Of a DNA stretch of 64,000 bases, positions 34,857 to 46,053 are shown in pieces. Numbering within the stretch: position 1 is the first letter of the stretch; the number at the start of each line of letters is the position of its first letter. Origin of the DNA: Taiwanofungus camphoratus (Eukaryota > Basidiomycota > Agaricomycetes > Polyporales > Taiwanofungaceae). The stretch spans positions 186,001 to 250,000 of the forward strand of contig CP021231.1 in the NCBI GenBank assembly GCA_003999685.1, written 5' to 3'. The translations under genes and the position numbers were made by a program. The notes under the pieces were generated by a model that saw only the letters and a program-made list of their open reading frames with translations, made no database searches and had not been told where the DNA came from.

Positions 34857-35589
34857 AGTGCCTGAATGAGCGTTTGGACGCAGATTGAATTCTAGCCCTG
34901 TTCAAGGTGGCGCGCTCATTGCAGATGATCTCAGGCTCGAAATCATAGCTGGGAAGCGCCAACACGGTGACCACACGACGAGCTGGTGGATCCTGGTAGT
35001 GACTGACATGCGGCTGTGTACACGCTGTGCCAACGCAGCTGCTGTGCAAACCTGGTCACAATTGGACTGTCGACAGTACTCAGAAAGAGGCTCTCCTCGC
35101 TGCGTCAACACCGTGTCTAATATTAGGCAGGAAGACTCAAACTTGGATCGGGTGCAATGGTGCATATTATTCAGACAGCAGCATCACTCAAAACATACTA
35201 ACTGTATCCTGTTCTGGTGAGTTATGCCACTTTGGACGCATGCATGGCCAGTACGATAAGATTACTTCCGATGAATCTGAATCTTGTGTGAAGCCTAGAA
35301 TATGAATCGGACCTGTACTGTGAGAGTCCAGAAACCACGATGCCTACAGACACCGGATTCCTTTGTGAGGTAAGCATTGTGACCACAGTATATGAGGGGC
35401 GGGATAAATCTACTCAGGCCAGCGTCCTTTCGCCTCGTGCCTCCCCGCGATAAGCTATATAGCTGGTATCAAGACCTTGGAGGTATAAGATGACAAGTCT
35501 CTCGCGGGAGATATCGAAGTTTTATCTGCAGCCACGCTCATAGACATAGCACCACATCGGAACTCAACGCCAGGTATCTACTGCATCGT
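34857..35589. other. Intergenic between intact and decayed BTB copies
   Basis: No supported gene. Small ORFs on both strands do not resemble the neighbouring BTB family. Confidence 0.5.
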
Positions 35590-36734
35590 CGCCTTCGAAC
35601 AAATTTAATGCCAATCTTGTACTTCGCTCCTTGGACGACGTCGACTTCCACGTACACAAAGATGTGTTGATTGTGGCGTCTCCGTTGTTTGAGGATATGC
35701 TCAGCTCGGCGTTCATTCATGATGACGTCCATCCCAGTGTCCTTCCATCCGTTCGCCTTACAGAAGACAGTAGGACCCTGGATCATCTACTCGGCTATGC
35801 TATCTCGTTAAGGATCCGACCCCGACAAGTTTGACAGCAATCCGAGATGCCTTGAAAGCGGCGATGAAGTATCAGATGGAATATGCAGAAGCAGTGACCC
35901 TGAAGTCCCTATCACGATGCACTGCGACTAACCCTTTGCGGGGTGTATGCCATTGCCTGTGAACTTCAGCTTGAGGAAGAGGCCTGGCATGCAGCGTTTC
36001 TACTTTCTAGCCCGTCATTTATGTTTGACAGCTACGTGTGGGGTATGAATAACATCTCTGCAGGGGCATATTATCGTCTGCATTTCTGCACCGAAAAGAA
36101 CCTCAATTTGACTTTCGCGTACCAAGTGTTCGCATCTCGCCATGCTTGCCTCAGCCTATAACGACTGCGGTATTAGTCAGTGACCCTTCCACAGCAGATA
36201 TCATCCGTTCTTTAGACAACATCAATTTTTATGTCTTCAAGCTCATGCTTACTTGCGCATCTGCATCCCCCGAATTCATTCATGTGCTCGATCAGCATCA
36301 TGATACGTTGCACATTGATCTAGATCTCCTAGTTACTCCAATCGCTGAAGACAGCCAAACGCTGGCTTCGCTCTTGTGGCTTTGCTATCTGATGGCGGAC
36401 CCGCATCTCGGGGACAGATGTATTATCTACGCCGTTTTGGAAGCCGCAACGAGATATAAAATGACGAGGGCGATAGACTTTTCTAGGAGGGAGAGCATGG
36501 AGCAGATCTCAGAATATCCTCTGGAACTCCATAGCCATGCGTCATGGTTGGGAAACTGAGGCTAAGCTAGCAGCACTGTTTGTCGTTTTTGAACCGCAAG
36601 ATTCGTATCTTCCCGAAATGGAGACAATATCAGCGGCCGTCTACCGTCGATTCCTAATGTACCGCCAGAAGTGCCGAGAAGTTCTTCCCGCCTCACTGAC
36701 CGTGGAGCCGGCGAGAATGGCCTGCCATCCATAA
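35590..36734 (+). pseudogene. Frameshifted double-BTB gene relic
   Basis: Segments clearly homologous to the two intact double-BTB proteins occur in the right order but in changing frames: LRSLDDVDFHVHKDVLIVAS and LTEDSRTLDHLL (frame of 35631), ALKAAMKYQMEYAEAVTLKS (shifted), VYAIACELQLEEEAWHAAFL and NNISAGAYYRL (frame of 35943), IIRSLDNINFYVFKLML and LLWLCYLMADP (frame of 36146), then YLPEMETISAAVYRRFLMYR (frame of 36537). At least four frame changes separate them, and no initiator precedes the first segment. It is a dead third copy in tandem behind the intact gene at 33357-34856. Confidence 0.8.
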
Positions 36735-37525
36735 GTCCAATTTATACTGGAATGGGAAAATGGGGTATAAAATGACTGATGGTCACTTGTGGTTGGGCAT
36801 ACACATGAGCTTCTCGGACTTGGCATTTCACACTATAAGCGGGAAGTATCAACTGAACCGTCCTTTATCCCGACCATCCGTACTGCATTACAAGTAAGGC
36901 GGGGAAGCACATGTATGCTGCACAATTGACCGAATTCCATATATACTTCGAGAAAAGGACTGAAGCGATGCCATGCTCCAGAGCTTACACGGAAGACGAA
37001 GAACAGAGTCTGAAGCTACTTCAAGATGGATTTGGATTCATCAAGCTTGTAGGGAAGGTAGTGGCGGGCTAACAGCATGTTGTGCACTGGTGGGACGCCG
37101 CAAGTCGTAATTGCAAGTTGAATAAATGATCGCCTTGGGGGATGGAAAACGTCGGGGAGGCTTGAAACATCCAGTAATGTTGAGCCGGTTGAACTTCCCC
37201 TTGTAGCTTGCTCCATTTTAAGATCTTCATCGACGTCAGTAGCTGCTTTAGACAATTTGCTTACCTACTGAATTAGTACACTAAAACAATGCCTCGGTAT
37301 ACCCTTGCAGGTTATGGACACTAAGCTGGGATGTCGTTTGCATGTACATCAAGAATTCGCCATGATCAGTTGGATAAGTGAACAAGTGAATAATATATGC
37401 TCGCATGAAGAATTAACATGATATATCAACTACGTTAAGCAACAGAGACATTGCACAGCCAGTGCGCAACAGCGCTAGCAAGCGAAGTCCATCCTTCTCA
37501 GGGACAGTTCCTGTTGACGAGGTCG
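36735..37525. other. Intergenic, about 0.8 kb
   Basis: An isolated 79-residue minus-strand ORF (37016-37255) has no recognisable motif and is not counted as a gene. The right end is the 3' side of the BAR-SH3 gene. Confidence 0.5.
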
Positions 37526-40292
37526 TCACCATTCGTCCCCTGGGCTGTCAAATGGTGAGTTCGTCAAACCACCCTCTCTTGCAGCCACTTGAGCTGCAAC
37601 TGCCAATGAGGTAGAGCTGGACTGGGAAGATTTAGAGAGAAGTGTGGCGGGCCTACTAGGTAAACGGGGAGCACTCGAAGCTACTAGCAGGTTATTGGTG
37701 GTGCGCCGTGGCGGAGGAGGTGGTGGAGGCTTCTTCACGGGGGACACGATTGGGGCGAGATCAGTGAGCCGCCTGACCGGTATGGGCCGCTCAACTGGTT
37801 GGCTTGGTATGCGGTCGTCATTGTCGAAAGACCGTCGAGCAGGCATCAGTCTCTCTTCTTCGTCTTCTCCCTCGCTGCTCATATTGCCACTGTTACCAAA
37901 CTGCCCATATACGGGACTGTGATCGTAAGCATCGTAGTTGTCACTGAACGGATGCTCGTCGTCTGAATTGCTGACGTCGTTGTCGTCCACGTCGGCGCTA
38001 AACGGCTTGTGTTTACCCTCCATGTCGTCCAACGACAGAGCTGCAGGTGCACTTGCACCCTTACCTCGGAGCATGAGAGGGGGGCGCAGCGGCAGAGGCG
38101 GCTTCAGCTCCGTCGATGACGATATCACTTCTGTGTACGTAGTCGGGAACAGCCCGCGTCGCCCGCCCAGTTCGCCCATCCACCATTCGTCCAGAACTTC
38201 ATTCAGCACCACAATCTGATCACCAGCACGGAAGGTGAGCTCATCTGACGAGCCCGCGGCGAAGTCGTGCAGCGCCACAACCACCTTTCGCGGTGACCTC
38301 CCCTGCGGATTTATATGTGGCGATTTCGGCACGCGCGTTGGCATCTTCGGTAGCGACGTAGAACTTTTACTCCTGTGCCGCGATATGCGCGAGGATGATG
38401 AAAGAGCACTGGAAGGCCTCTTCGGCTCGCCGTAATCCTCGCGCCCATGCTCGTCGCTCTCATCTTCGTCCCGCAAAGCTGCGAAGTTGTCCTTATCCTT
38501 GTCCTTCTTGCTGCGTCCTGTCACTGAGCTTACCGCACTCGACGCCCAGCCAGTCACATTCATCTTCCGTGACATTTTATCTTTCTCCCTCTCCTTCTCG
38601 CTGCTCACGGTTGCGGTGCTGCCCGAGCGCTTGCGCGAGGCACGTGATTGTGAGCGGGAAGGGGGTTTGCTGCCTGCCTCAGACTTGCGTCGGGTGAGTG
38701 AGAGCCCGCGCGACCGCGGAGGCTCCTCATGGGCGAACTCCTCCCCAGATGACTCGCCATGATTAGATCGCAGCGAGATGGACTTGTTCGAGCGTGCGGA
38801 ACTGGAGTTCAGCTCCACTGATGTGCGCGCGAAGGTGTGCATGGGACTTTGAGGACGAGCCGCTTCCATCTGTGCCATCGTTGCTCTACAATATCATCAG
38901 AGGCGTACCAAAATGGGAAAGACGTTCAAAGAGAGGCATACTCATCTATCCAACCTGCCTTCACATCTCGCAGCACCTCGAGGTACTGCTCGACAAAATT
39001 CATCTCCAGATCCAAGAAGGCCGTGAGTTCACGCAGCTGCACCATTTCGTTCTCTTGGATCGCATGCATGCGTGCACGTACATCCTCGGAAGTCTCCTCG
39101 CTGTCCCGATAAGCGTTAGACATGACGAATGCTAGACGCGAGAAAGGGGGAACATACAAGCGTGACTTCGCCTTCGCCCATTCGTCCTCCGCCTCCTTCC
39201 TCTCTTTCTCCTTCTCCTTTTTGCTGCTCTTAACCTTCTCTAACTTGCTTATGGCTGCATCATAGCTCAATCTATCAAATATCAATAACATTAGCGAGTT
39301 AGAGAGTGGTAGGCCAAATCACTGCTTCAACGCACCGCCTGCTCTCGAGCTTCTTTCGCTGAGCTTGATACTCCTTGATCTCATCCTCCATCTGAGTAAT
39401 GGAGGACAGGTATGTGTCCTCAAATCTCATTGCAAACGTTTCTTGGAGTGTTGCGATCTTGCAATGCGCACGGCCCATATTTACTAGTGATATTCCTAAA
39501 AGTCGCCCAAAGACGTATCACATTAAGACATAACCCACTTTAGCATCAACCATAGGATTGAGGACGGAAAACAACCAACCGAAGGCAGAATCGTCCCCGA
39601 ACTCTTCGCCATGCTTAATCATAACAACGCCAAGGGCGTCCACAGGGAGTAACTTGTGGGATTCTTCGAGTGCCTCAGCTTCTTTCTTCTTGCATAAGGA
39701 GTGGTGGTAGTCTTCTGATACAACATGGAGCCTGGTGAGATGAAAGGTAAGAATCACGATGAGTTGGCTGTACTTCAGATCCCGGACAAGAACGAGCGGT
39801 ACAATGTCGTACACCGTTGGCTATGATACTCAACCTAACTGGTTCATAACGAGGTCATGATCCGATAAGCGAGTTTTGACATCAGGGAACAGAACAGCCG
39901 AGTTCTGAAAAAAGATGGCACGTATACCCTTGTCCAGCTCTCCCACAAGTATGGATGTTGTTGAGGCCAAAAAATCCAAATGCCAAGGAAAGGCAAACAT
40001 GCAAGCACCCACTGGCAGCACAAGAAAGTGACTGCTGTAAAGAACTACTTACCTCCAGAGGCCCTGCCTCCGTAACTCGATATCATGCTCCAACTCACGG
40101 AACTCATCGGTTGCAACGGTCTTGTCTCGAGACGAAATAACTTCGCCCGCCCACTGTGATCGTTCATCCTTCAGTATTAGTAATGACGTTTAAGTAAAAT
40201 GTACGTACCTGGCGCAACTTCCCAAGCTGTAGTCCGAGATCAGTACAACATTCAGCGCCCTACATTGCGTGGCTTACCTGCTTGCTCGCCAT
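37526..40292 (-). CDS. BAR- and SH3-domain protein (Mug137-like, endophilin-type adaptor)
   Basis: Eight minus-strand exons: 40278-40292, 40209-40226, 40053-40153, 39580-39731, 39336-39495, 39158-39271, 38942-39100, 37526-38885; 692 aa. Residues 1-250 form a BAR domain: MASKQLGKLRQWAGEVISSR, then EFRELEHDIELRRQGLW, LGVVMIKHGEEFG, SLVNMGRAHCKIATLQE, and a long Lys/Glu coiled coil. A Ser/Arg/Lys-rich region follows, then an SH3 domain at about 440-500 (VALHDFAAGSSDELTFRAGD, EWWMGELGGRRGLFPTTY). A proline-rich tract (KKPPPPPPPRR) lies near the C-terminus. Known: fungal BAR-SH3 proteins of this class bend membranes and recruit actin or endocytic partners. The first two exons code only 5 and 6 residues. 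Intron 39732-40052 is 321 nt, far above the local norm. Confidence 0.9.
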
Positions 40293-40730
40293 ATCCTACC
40301 CTTTCTCTGGTGTTCGTTTTCGTTGCCGTCTGTGCGTGGAGTGATGGTTGCAGAGAGGCTGAGGTGGTGGCGGTAAGAAGACAAATAGTGGTAGTCTCGG
40401 CCCCATATGGGCCGTTAAGCACAATGCGGTATTAGTATGGAATAATGATTATTATCAAATCAAGGACCTGAACGTTCGCCAAGACAACTATCCTCAGATC
40501 AATCGGGAAGCCTTTACTTGCCTTTTCGGCGACTCCGAACAGCCAGCAAACTTTGGCGGATCTCAGCGTTGTACAAAGTTGTCAGTAAGCAGTCTGATTA
40601 TTCAACGGCTTGGCCGCAAGTTATTCTACATAGTCAAATAATACTGTGCATGAACCAATGCTTGCGGTAAGCGGGTATTAAAATATCAATACAGGATGAC
40701 ACTGAGCACAAGCTAATACAACATCCGCTC
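40293..40730. other. Intergenic, 438 bp
   Basis: Promoter side of the BAR-SH3 gene and 3' side of SNF12, both on the minus strand; no other feature seen. Confidence 0.5.
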
Positions 40731-42419
40731 TCACATCCCCACCTTCGAGGCCAGGCGCAGCCCCTCCTGGACCGCGACCGCCTCCTCCACCCATGGTAAT
40801 CTGAAGAACTCGCTTCTCTTCAAATCCTCAAGACGAACCGTCGCACCCTCGCTGGGCCCACTGCCCAGCACGTTCTCGAGGTCGCGAGCTTGCGACGCGA
40901 GCCATGTCTGAATGAACTGGCGCGGATCGTTAGCAAATGCCCGTAGGAACGTGCGCTTTAGGTGTGCATTGTTAAGGGACTGCACGTGCAACGCAATCTG
41001 CAAACGACGTGCATCAGCATGTTCCGATCACCTGAGACGAACTTAAAGCTTACCTCCTCATCCAGCTTGACAAGGTTCTTAGCTGTATCTTGCGCCATCT
41101 GGACCACTACGTGGCTCATTCGGCCTTTCAGTCCTGAATCATCCAGCTTGACTTCGACATCCCAAGCGCCTGGTTTGTCCGGCGGTGGGACACCCGGATT
41201 AAGAGTGTAGTGTAAAACGATAGGGTCTGGCGGAAGAAGATAACGGTTTACCAGCTCAGGGAGTTGCTGAAAAAGTACGGATTCGGTGCCAAATATCTGC
41301 CATGAAAGTTTCGATGAGGGAGACTCAAACCATTTCCTGAAAAGGATACATACAGGCCTAAGATGCGCATCTGCGCGGACCATCCGGCGGTCGACCTTGT
41401 CTTGTAGACCTTGTATTTTGATGTAGTTCCATAGAGCCTGGACGACACCCGTCCGACTCTCTTCTTTCAATCCAAGAATGTTTCCTGTGATCAAAGGTAT
41501 ACTTGCATGAGAGAATCGCGATGCATGAGATAAGGTCCATACCGAGGTCTGGATGAACCTTGTACTGCTCTGGCTGTTGTTCCAAATGCAGAACAATTCT
41601 GATTTTGGTCGAACCGTCGCCTTTCCGACGGACAGTAAACCCATCAAGCTGAGGTTGACTCGGACCACGCACCCACTACGCGTACGCCGTACAACGAAAG
41701 GGTATTATCACACCGCACAGACAGAATATGGACAAATTGAATACAACGCACCTCGACGATGTTCCCTTCCGGATACAACGCCGTGTCTCGGTCAAGTTCA
41801 ACCACCATATGCTTGATCAATGTAGAGAATTTTCGCGGTGGCGCTCTGTCTTTTGCTCGTTGGTTCGGTATCTGGGTACATTCTCAGTTCAGTCAACGCA
41901 ACAAGAAGGGCCCTCAGCACAGGGCACGTACCTCAAGTAGCCTACCCTCAATCCTGAACGACCACGCTGGGATGCCCTCTCCTGTCTCCGGGTTGACTTT
42001 GCCACCTGATTCGTTCGTGCCTTGCTGCCACGCTTGCCCCGAGGTCATATGGCTCAAAAATACCCGCAGTGTTCGCGTTGTCTGCAAGGCACCAACCGTT
42101 GGCCACAAACGACAAAAACATTACTACGTGTCAAATTTGTACACTGCGCATGGGATGTGGACTAACGGGAATTATACGTTGGAGTGCGTCTTGCACCTCG
42201 ACGCGCTTGCGCGTCATCGTCCAGTCGAGCCGGCGCTCCATCTCAAGGAGGTCCCGGTACATCTGAGAGTCCGCTGAAAACTCAGACGACTGCAGCAGGG
42301 CATTTGGGAGCGTTTTGTCTGTAAGCTTGCGCTTTCTACCCGTTGAGGGAACGAAGATGAGAACAGCACTGATTTGAGGATGATTTCACTCACCTCGCTG
42401 CAGGTTTCTGGGCTTCCAT
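40731..42419 (-). CDS. SNF12: SWI/SNF chromatin-remodelling subunit SNF12 (SMARCD/Rsc6-type, SWIB domain)
   Basis: Eight minus-strand exons: 42394-42419, 42167-42335, 41932-42081, 41752-41871, 41543-41675, 41354-41484, 41054-41296, 40731-40997; 412 aa. The N-terminus reads MEAQKPAARKRKLTDKTLPN, then SQMYRDLLEMERRLDWTMTR. TTRTLRVFLSHMTSGQAW and PAWSFRIEGRLLE follow. The SWIB/MDM2-like fold is at about 215-300 (GVVQALWNYIKIQGLQD, FQQLPELVNRYLLPPDPI). The C-terminal part has AHLKRTFLRAFANDPRQFI. Known: this subunit is a structural core member of SWI/SNF (Snf12, Ssr3, SMARCD) or RSC (Rsc6); which complex is not decidable here. The acceptor at 42336-42337 rather than 42319-42320 is chosen because it alone keeps the frame. 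Confidence 0.92.
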
Positions 42420-42950
42420 CTTGGAAAAACTAGTTAATGAGGCAAACTAGTAGCAATTCCAAGGTTACAGCGGAGTCCCTTCTTTTCAAAGCTCTAGGAG
42501 AGCTTTCAAAAAATGTGAACGACGTTTACGAAAGAGGGCGCAGGACTTGGTAAATGCAAGCGTAGACAACCAGTGCTGGACGGATCAAGAGCGTTATCTA
42601 ATCTTGACCTTCAACCATAAACGACTTATGGATTGTTTTCCCACGGTCTGAAGTTACCTGTGGAAAAACTTGTCGCCTCTAAAGGTGATCGTTTTGTTCC
42701 ACGAATTGTGACTTCAAACCAGTGTTGATGTAAGTGACAAGTGATGGTGAGTGTCTTATGCTTATTACTAGGTGCTGGACATGTGCCGAGCTCCTCTCGT
42801 GTGTTAGCCATTGTCTATTCAGATGCTCTTTTGGCAGTGAACCCATGTTCGCTTCAACTTCTTTGAACCTTTTCAAGTTTGTTGTGGGGCTGTACGATCG
42901 CCTAGGCTTGCACAGCTCCTTCCCGAAGTATGATCTGCACGCCCCACCTA

Positions 42951-43335
42951 CTATGCCTACGCCTTGAGTCGGCACCCTGACTCAGTCGGCAGTCACACAA
43001 AGCCTGGTAACAATGAGTGATGGCAGCCGTTTTCAAGTCTGCTCGTCAACTCATTACAAAATGACGACTCAAACATAATTAATCAAAGTCCTTGCCACTT
43101 CGTAAATGAAACCCAGCCACGGCACTTTCAGCTGGTGACTTCAGAACATGACACCAGTCGTAGCTTCACCCAAATGACAATCTTCATGAAAACTTGAGGT
43201 ATCTGAATTTTTAAACTTCTGTAGTATCATGACCGAGAACACATATATTAAATAACTAGTGGATCTGATAAATTCTGCGTGAGTTATAAGGATGTGCCGA
43301 CTGAGTCAGGGTGCCGACTCAAGGCGTAGGCATAG
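42951..43335. mobile_element. MITE-like element with perfect 41-bp TIRs and TA target duplication
   Basis: The first 41 bases (42951-42991, starting CTATGCCTACGCC) are the exact reverse complement of the last 41 (43295-43335, ending GGCGTAGGCATAG). Both ends abut TA (42949-42950 and 43336-43337), the target duplication expected of Tc1/mariner-type transposition. Total length 385 bp; the 303-bp core has no ORF. Each TIR contains TGACTCA, the consensus of Gcn4/CPC1-type bZIP factors. Known: non-autonomous elements of this size and form are MITEs moved by a transposase encoded elsewhere. Perfect arm identity implies recent insertion or gene conversion. Confidence 0.8.
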
Positions 43336-43678
43336 TACTTGTCTGTTCAGATCTCAGGAGTCAGAACCCAAGCGGTTTCATGCATCAATATTCGGACTCC
43401 GGAGATCCTCAATCCTAGACCTTGAAATATCTAGATGGGAGAGCTCGTACCGCCTTGAAGCTAGTGCCATTGGACTACTTACGTTTATCGCATGTGATTA
43501 AGTTTGGACCCATTGGGCACTGTCAGATGGGACGTTGAGATGTTGCATTTGTTCGCACTGCGTGTGGCCCAAGCTCATAGCCCCTGGGCATTGCCATCCA
43601 CTTCGGTCGTGGTTTTAGGAGTGATATCCTAATAATCATCTGGGTCATGCCTTCTAGCAAACTGGGATGTGTTCCAGC

Positions 43679-43984
43679 AATCCTAAAAATGCTAGCGCGT
43701 TTTGAGAAAAAATGCGATGGAGCCAGGTGGCATCTGCCAGCCCCAAGCGGCGAATCTGAGAGCCCATCTTCATTCGTGCTCGTATATTAGTGGCTAGTCT
43801 ATGTCATCATTTATTCTATAGAATTTTATCATAGATTTTCCTCTCCTCATCATCGCCACCGCGATCGCTGCGATATGAGGATGCCGGTGCGCCAACACAC
43901 CTTGCCCGAGATTGCTCCCGTGCTCGCCGGCGCCACCTGGGCTCCATCGCATTTTTTCTCAAAACACGTTATCGTTTTAGGATT
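43679..43984. mobile_element. Second TIR element, diverged arms of about 53 bp
   Basis: The arm at 43679-43731 (AATCCTAAAA...AGGTGGC) matches the reverse complement of 43932-43984. A 10-bp outer match, a weaker stretch, a perfect core (TTTTGAGAAAAAATGCGATG followed by GAGCC), and one indel are visible. Total about 306 bp with no ORF. A clear target-site duplication was not found; AT is the best candidate. Ends differ from the neighbouring 385-bp element, so it is a different family. Arm divergence indicates an older insertion. Confidence 0.65.
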
Positions 43985-45132
43985 ACTGTCACCATCTAGT
44001 CGAAATGATCTGTACAAATCCTAGAATGTCAATAGGGCTTGTTTAACCTTATTTTAGTCTACCCCGCCCACCGCCGACGGGTCAAGTCTAATTGGGAACG
44101 TCTTTGCTCCGTGTTCTCTGTGATGGACGTCAATGGCCAAGACTCGTTTGTAGTCAGATTGTCCAAGTGTTTCATCAGTAACAATACTTGCTGATGTCGT
44201 CTCTACAGTTTACCGTTGCTGCTCAGCGCTTTCACTACTGCAGACCACGAGCAGTTGAACATTTGCACATTTTGGAACAAATACAGCGCTGCAACGGAAG
44301 ATCGGCACTTTTCTCATAAAACGAATGTGGAACAGACTTTTGGGACAAAAAAATATGTCGGACTTCATGTGTGAGTGATGCTAGGCGACGAAAATGCCCT
44401 GACTTGCACCATTTCTTCAGGACTGTTGTTCAACGCGTTATACGACCTATTCATACTGTAGTGCTCTATACAGAATGGCTTCTCGACCCTAATGAGCACA
44501 CTTGCAGTCAAACCTGAATAGAGGTTATTGGCTGTCGTTTATTGGATGCACGAGAAGGTACGTCAGGAAGATTCACATCCACACTAATAGACATTGTTCG
44601 AAAGCACACAATGTCTCTCAGATTCCGGGCTTCAGGGTCAGAGGTACCCAGAACCGAGTGATCCCTCACGCGCTCCGGGATCCACTCGGGCTTCAGAACT
44701 GGCCACCCAACGGGGTTGCACTTTCTCCATGATGTCAATGAAACGATCTGCTCTAACTCGCTATCCTGATGGTATATGATATTGACCGGTCCTCGTGTCA
44801 GATTATGTTAGATGCAATGTCTCAGACCCGGTTATAAACGCCTTTGTTCCAGTATAAGAGACACTGTCTACCCCATTATTTCTTCAGAAAACTTGCCCGG
44901 ATCCTTTCGGTTCTACCCTTGAGTACGTGCCTTTCATTCCCAGTGAAATGCACTCTTACATCTCACATTCCTTACCCAGGTCGTATAATAATTCAAAATA
45001 CTTCTTGAACTTGCTCATAGTAAGCCTCTCCTCAGCATGTATCCTCTATCGGTTAAATCCCACCCATTCGCGTACGAACTATTGATGATACGTCACGACT
45101 TAGGCGTCTTATTCGCAACTTTCCCCTCCACA

Positions 45133-45477
45133 ATGATGTTCCATGGTATGTTGCTCGCTGCTTCAGCTATTGTTGTCTCGTTGTCCGGATCGGCCTTCGC
45201 CCAGTGGGCCGCCTTTTATGCTCAGACTGGTCAATGCTCCGGCAGCGCGGTTGATGGATGGAAACCCGATTGTTCTGGGACGTGCCATTCCTTTGACTCT
45301 GGCGTGAACACCGGCGCGGAGTGGGGCTCCGGGTTGCACAGCACTTCATGCTCCGTCTATCCTAGCAACGATTGTACTGGTGCCTATGAGAGTATTGGAT
45401 CGGGCACAGGAACGGGTGAATCGTGCACCAACCTTGACCAGACCATGTATTCCGCAATCTGCTACAACAACTGTTAA
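45133..45477 (+). CDS. Small secreted cysteine-rich protein
   Basis: One exon, 114 aa. The frame is open from 45037, but the ATG at 45133 places a signal peptide directly at the N-terminus (MLLAASAIVVSLSGSAFA, predicted cut before QWAAF). The mature part is about 90 residues with eight cysteines (GQC, PDC, GTC, TSC, NDC, ESC, AIC, NNC), Gly/Ser/Thr-rich and acidic, ending in CYNNC. Eight cysteines allow four disulfides. No hydrophobin spacing (no adjacent CC pair). Inference: an extracellular protein, possibly effector-like or cell-wall associated. No enzymatic motif is seen. Confidence 0.75.
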   Translation: MMFHGMLLAASAIVVSLSGSAFAQWAAFYAQTGQCSGSAVDGWKPDCSGTCHSFDSGVNTGAEWGSGLHSTSCSVYPSNDCTGAYESIGSGTGTGESCTNLDQTMYSAICYNNC

Positions 45478-46053
45478 ATTTGGGACTTCACGACGTCACG
45501 GTAAGCTCCAGTCGCTCGATTGATTTGCATAATGTCACTTAGGCTATGGGATATTCAGGTTATATCTCTCAGGTTGTTCACTTCCAACTTCAACTGCTAT
45601 TCAACTAGCGGATGCATTATGTACATTCTATTACTAGGTCATTCAACTGACCAACAGAGATTCCGAGTCTGTAACGTACATCTGATCACTCCGAGCCCTA
45701 TGTTAGTATGAACCCCGGTTGGTGAATGTTGTATAACCACCATGGCCTAGATACGAAAGCTCGCCGCTTGCGCATGGACGAGGGCATGACCAGCTGCCGA
45801 TCATTATTCAGGGCTGCACAATGTGTGTCGGACACTCAAAAGAAAGAACTCGTATAATAGTCAAACTCAGTGGATCATGCACGTCTCTGTATTCCGCCTG
45901 GGCACGAGGTTTTCACCGCATCGGTCCGGCTATTCGAGTTTTAGCCGGTGGACCATTAGAAACTTGTTCAAGTTACCGTGACACTAATAAGTGTACTGCG
46001 CTCAGCGATTGCTGGTGCATCTTGCACCGAAATACTAACTGCCATTCATTCGT
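45478..46053. other. Intergenic, 576 bp
   Basis: Between the secreted protein and the pseudouridine synthase; no feature seen beyond presumed 3' and promoter sequences. Confidence 0.5.

Larger units (their letters stand above)
42420..45132. other. Gene-free 2.7 kb with two TIR elements
   Basis: No gene is supported. The stretch holds the two inverted-repeat elements listed separately (42951-43335 and 43679-43984). The right end is the upstream region of the secreted cysteine-rich protein. Confidence 0.6.

Noticed and set aside
37016-37255. 79-aa minus-strand ORF
   Set aside because: Isolated, no domain, no splice partners, not related to the neighbouring BTB family.
45037-45132. Earlier start for the secreted protein
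   Set aside because: It would bury the signal peptide internally; the ATG at 45133 places it at the N-terminus.
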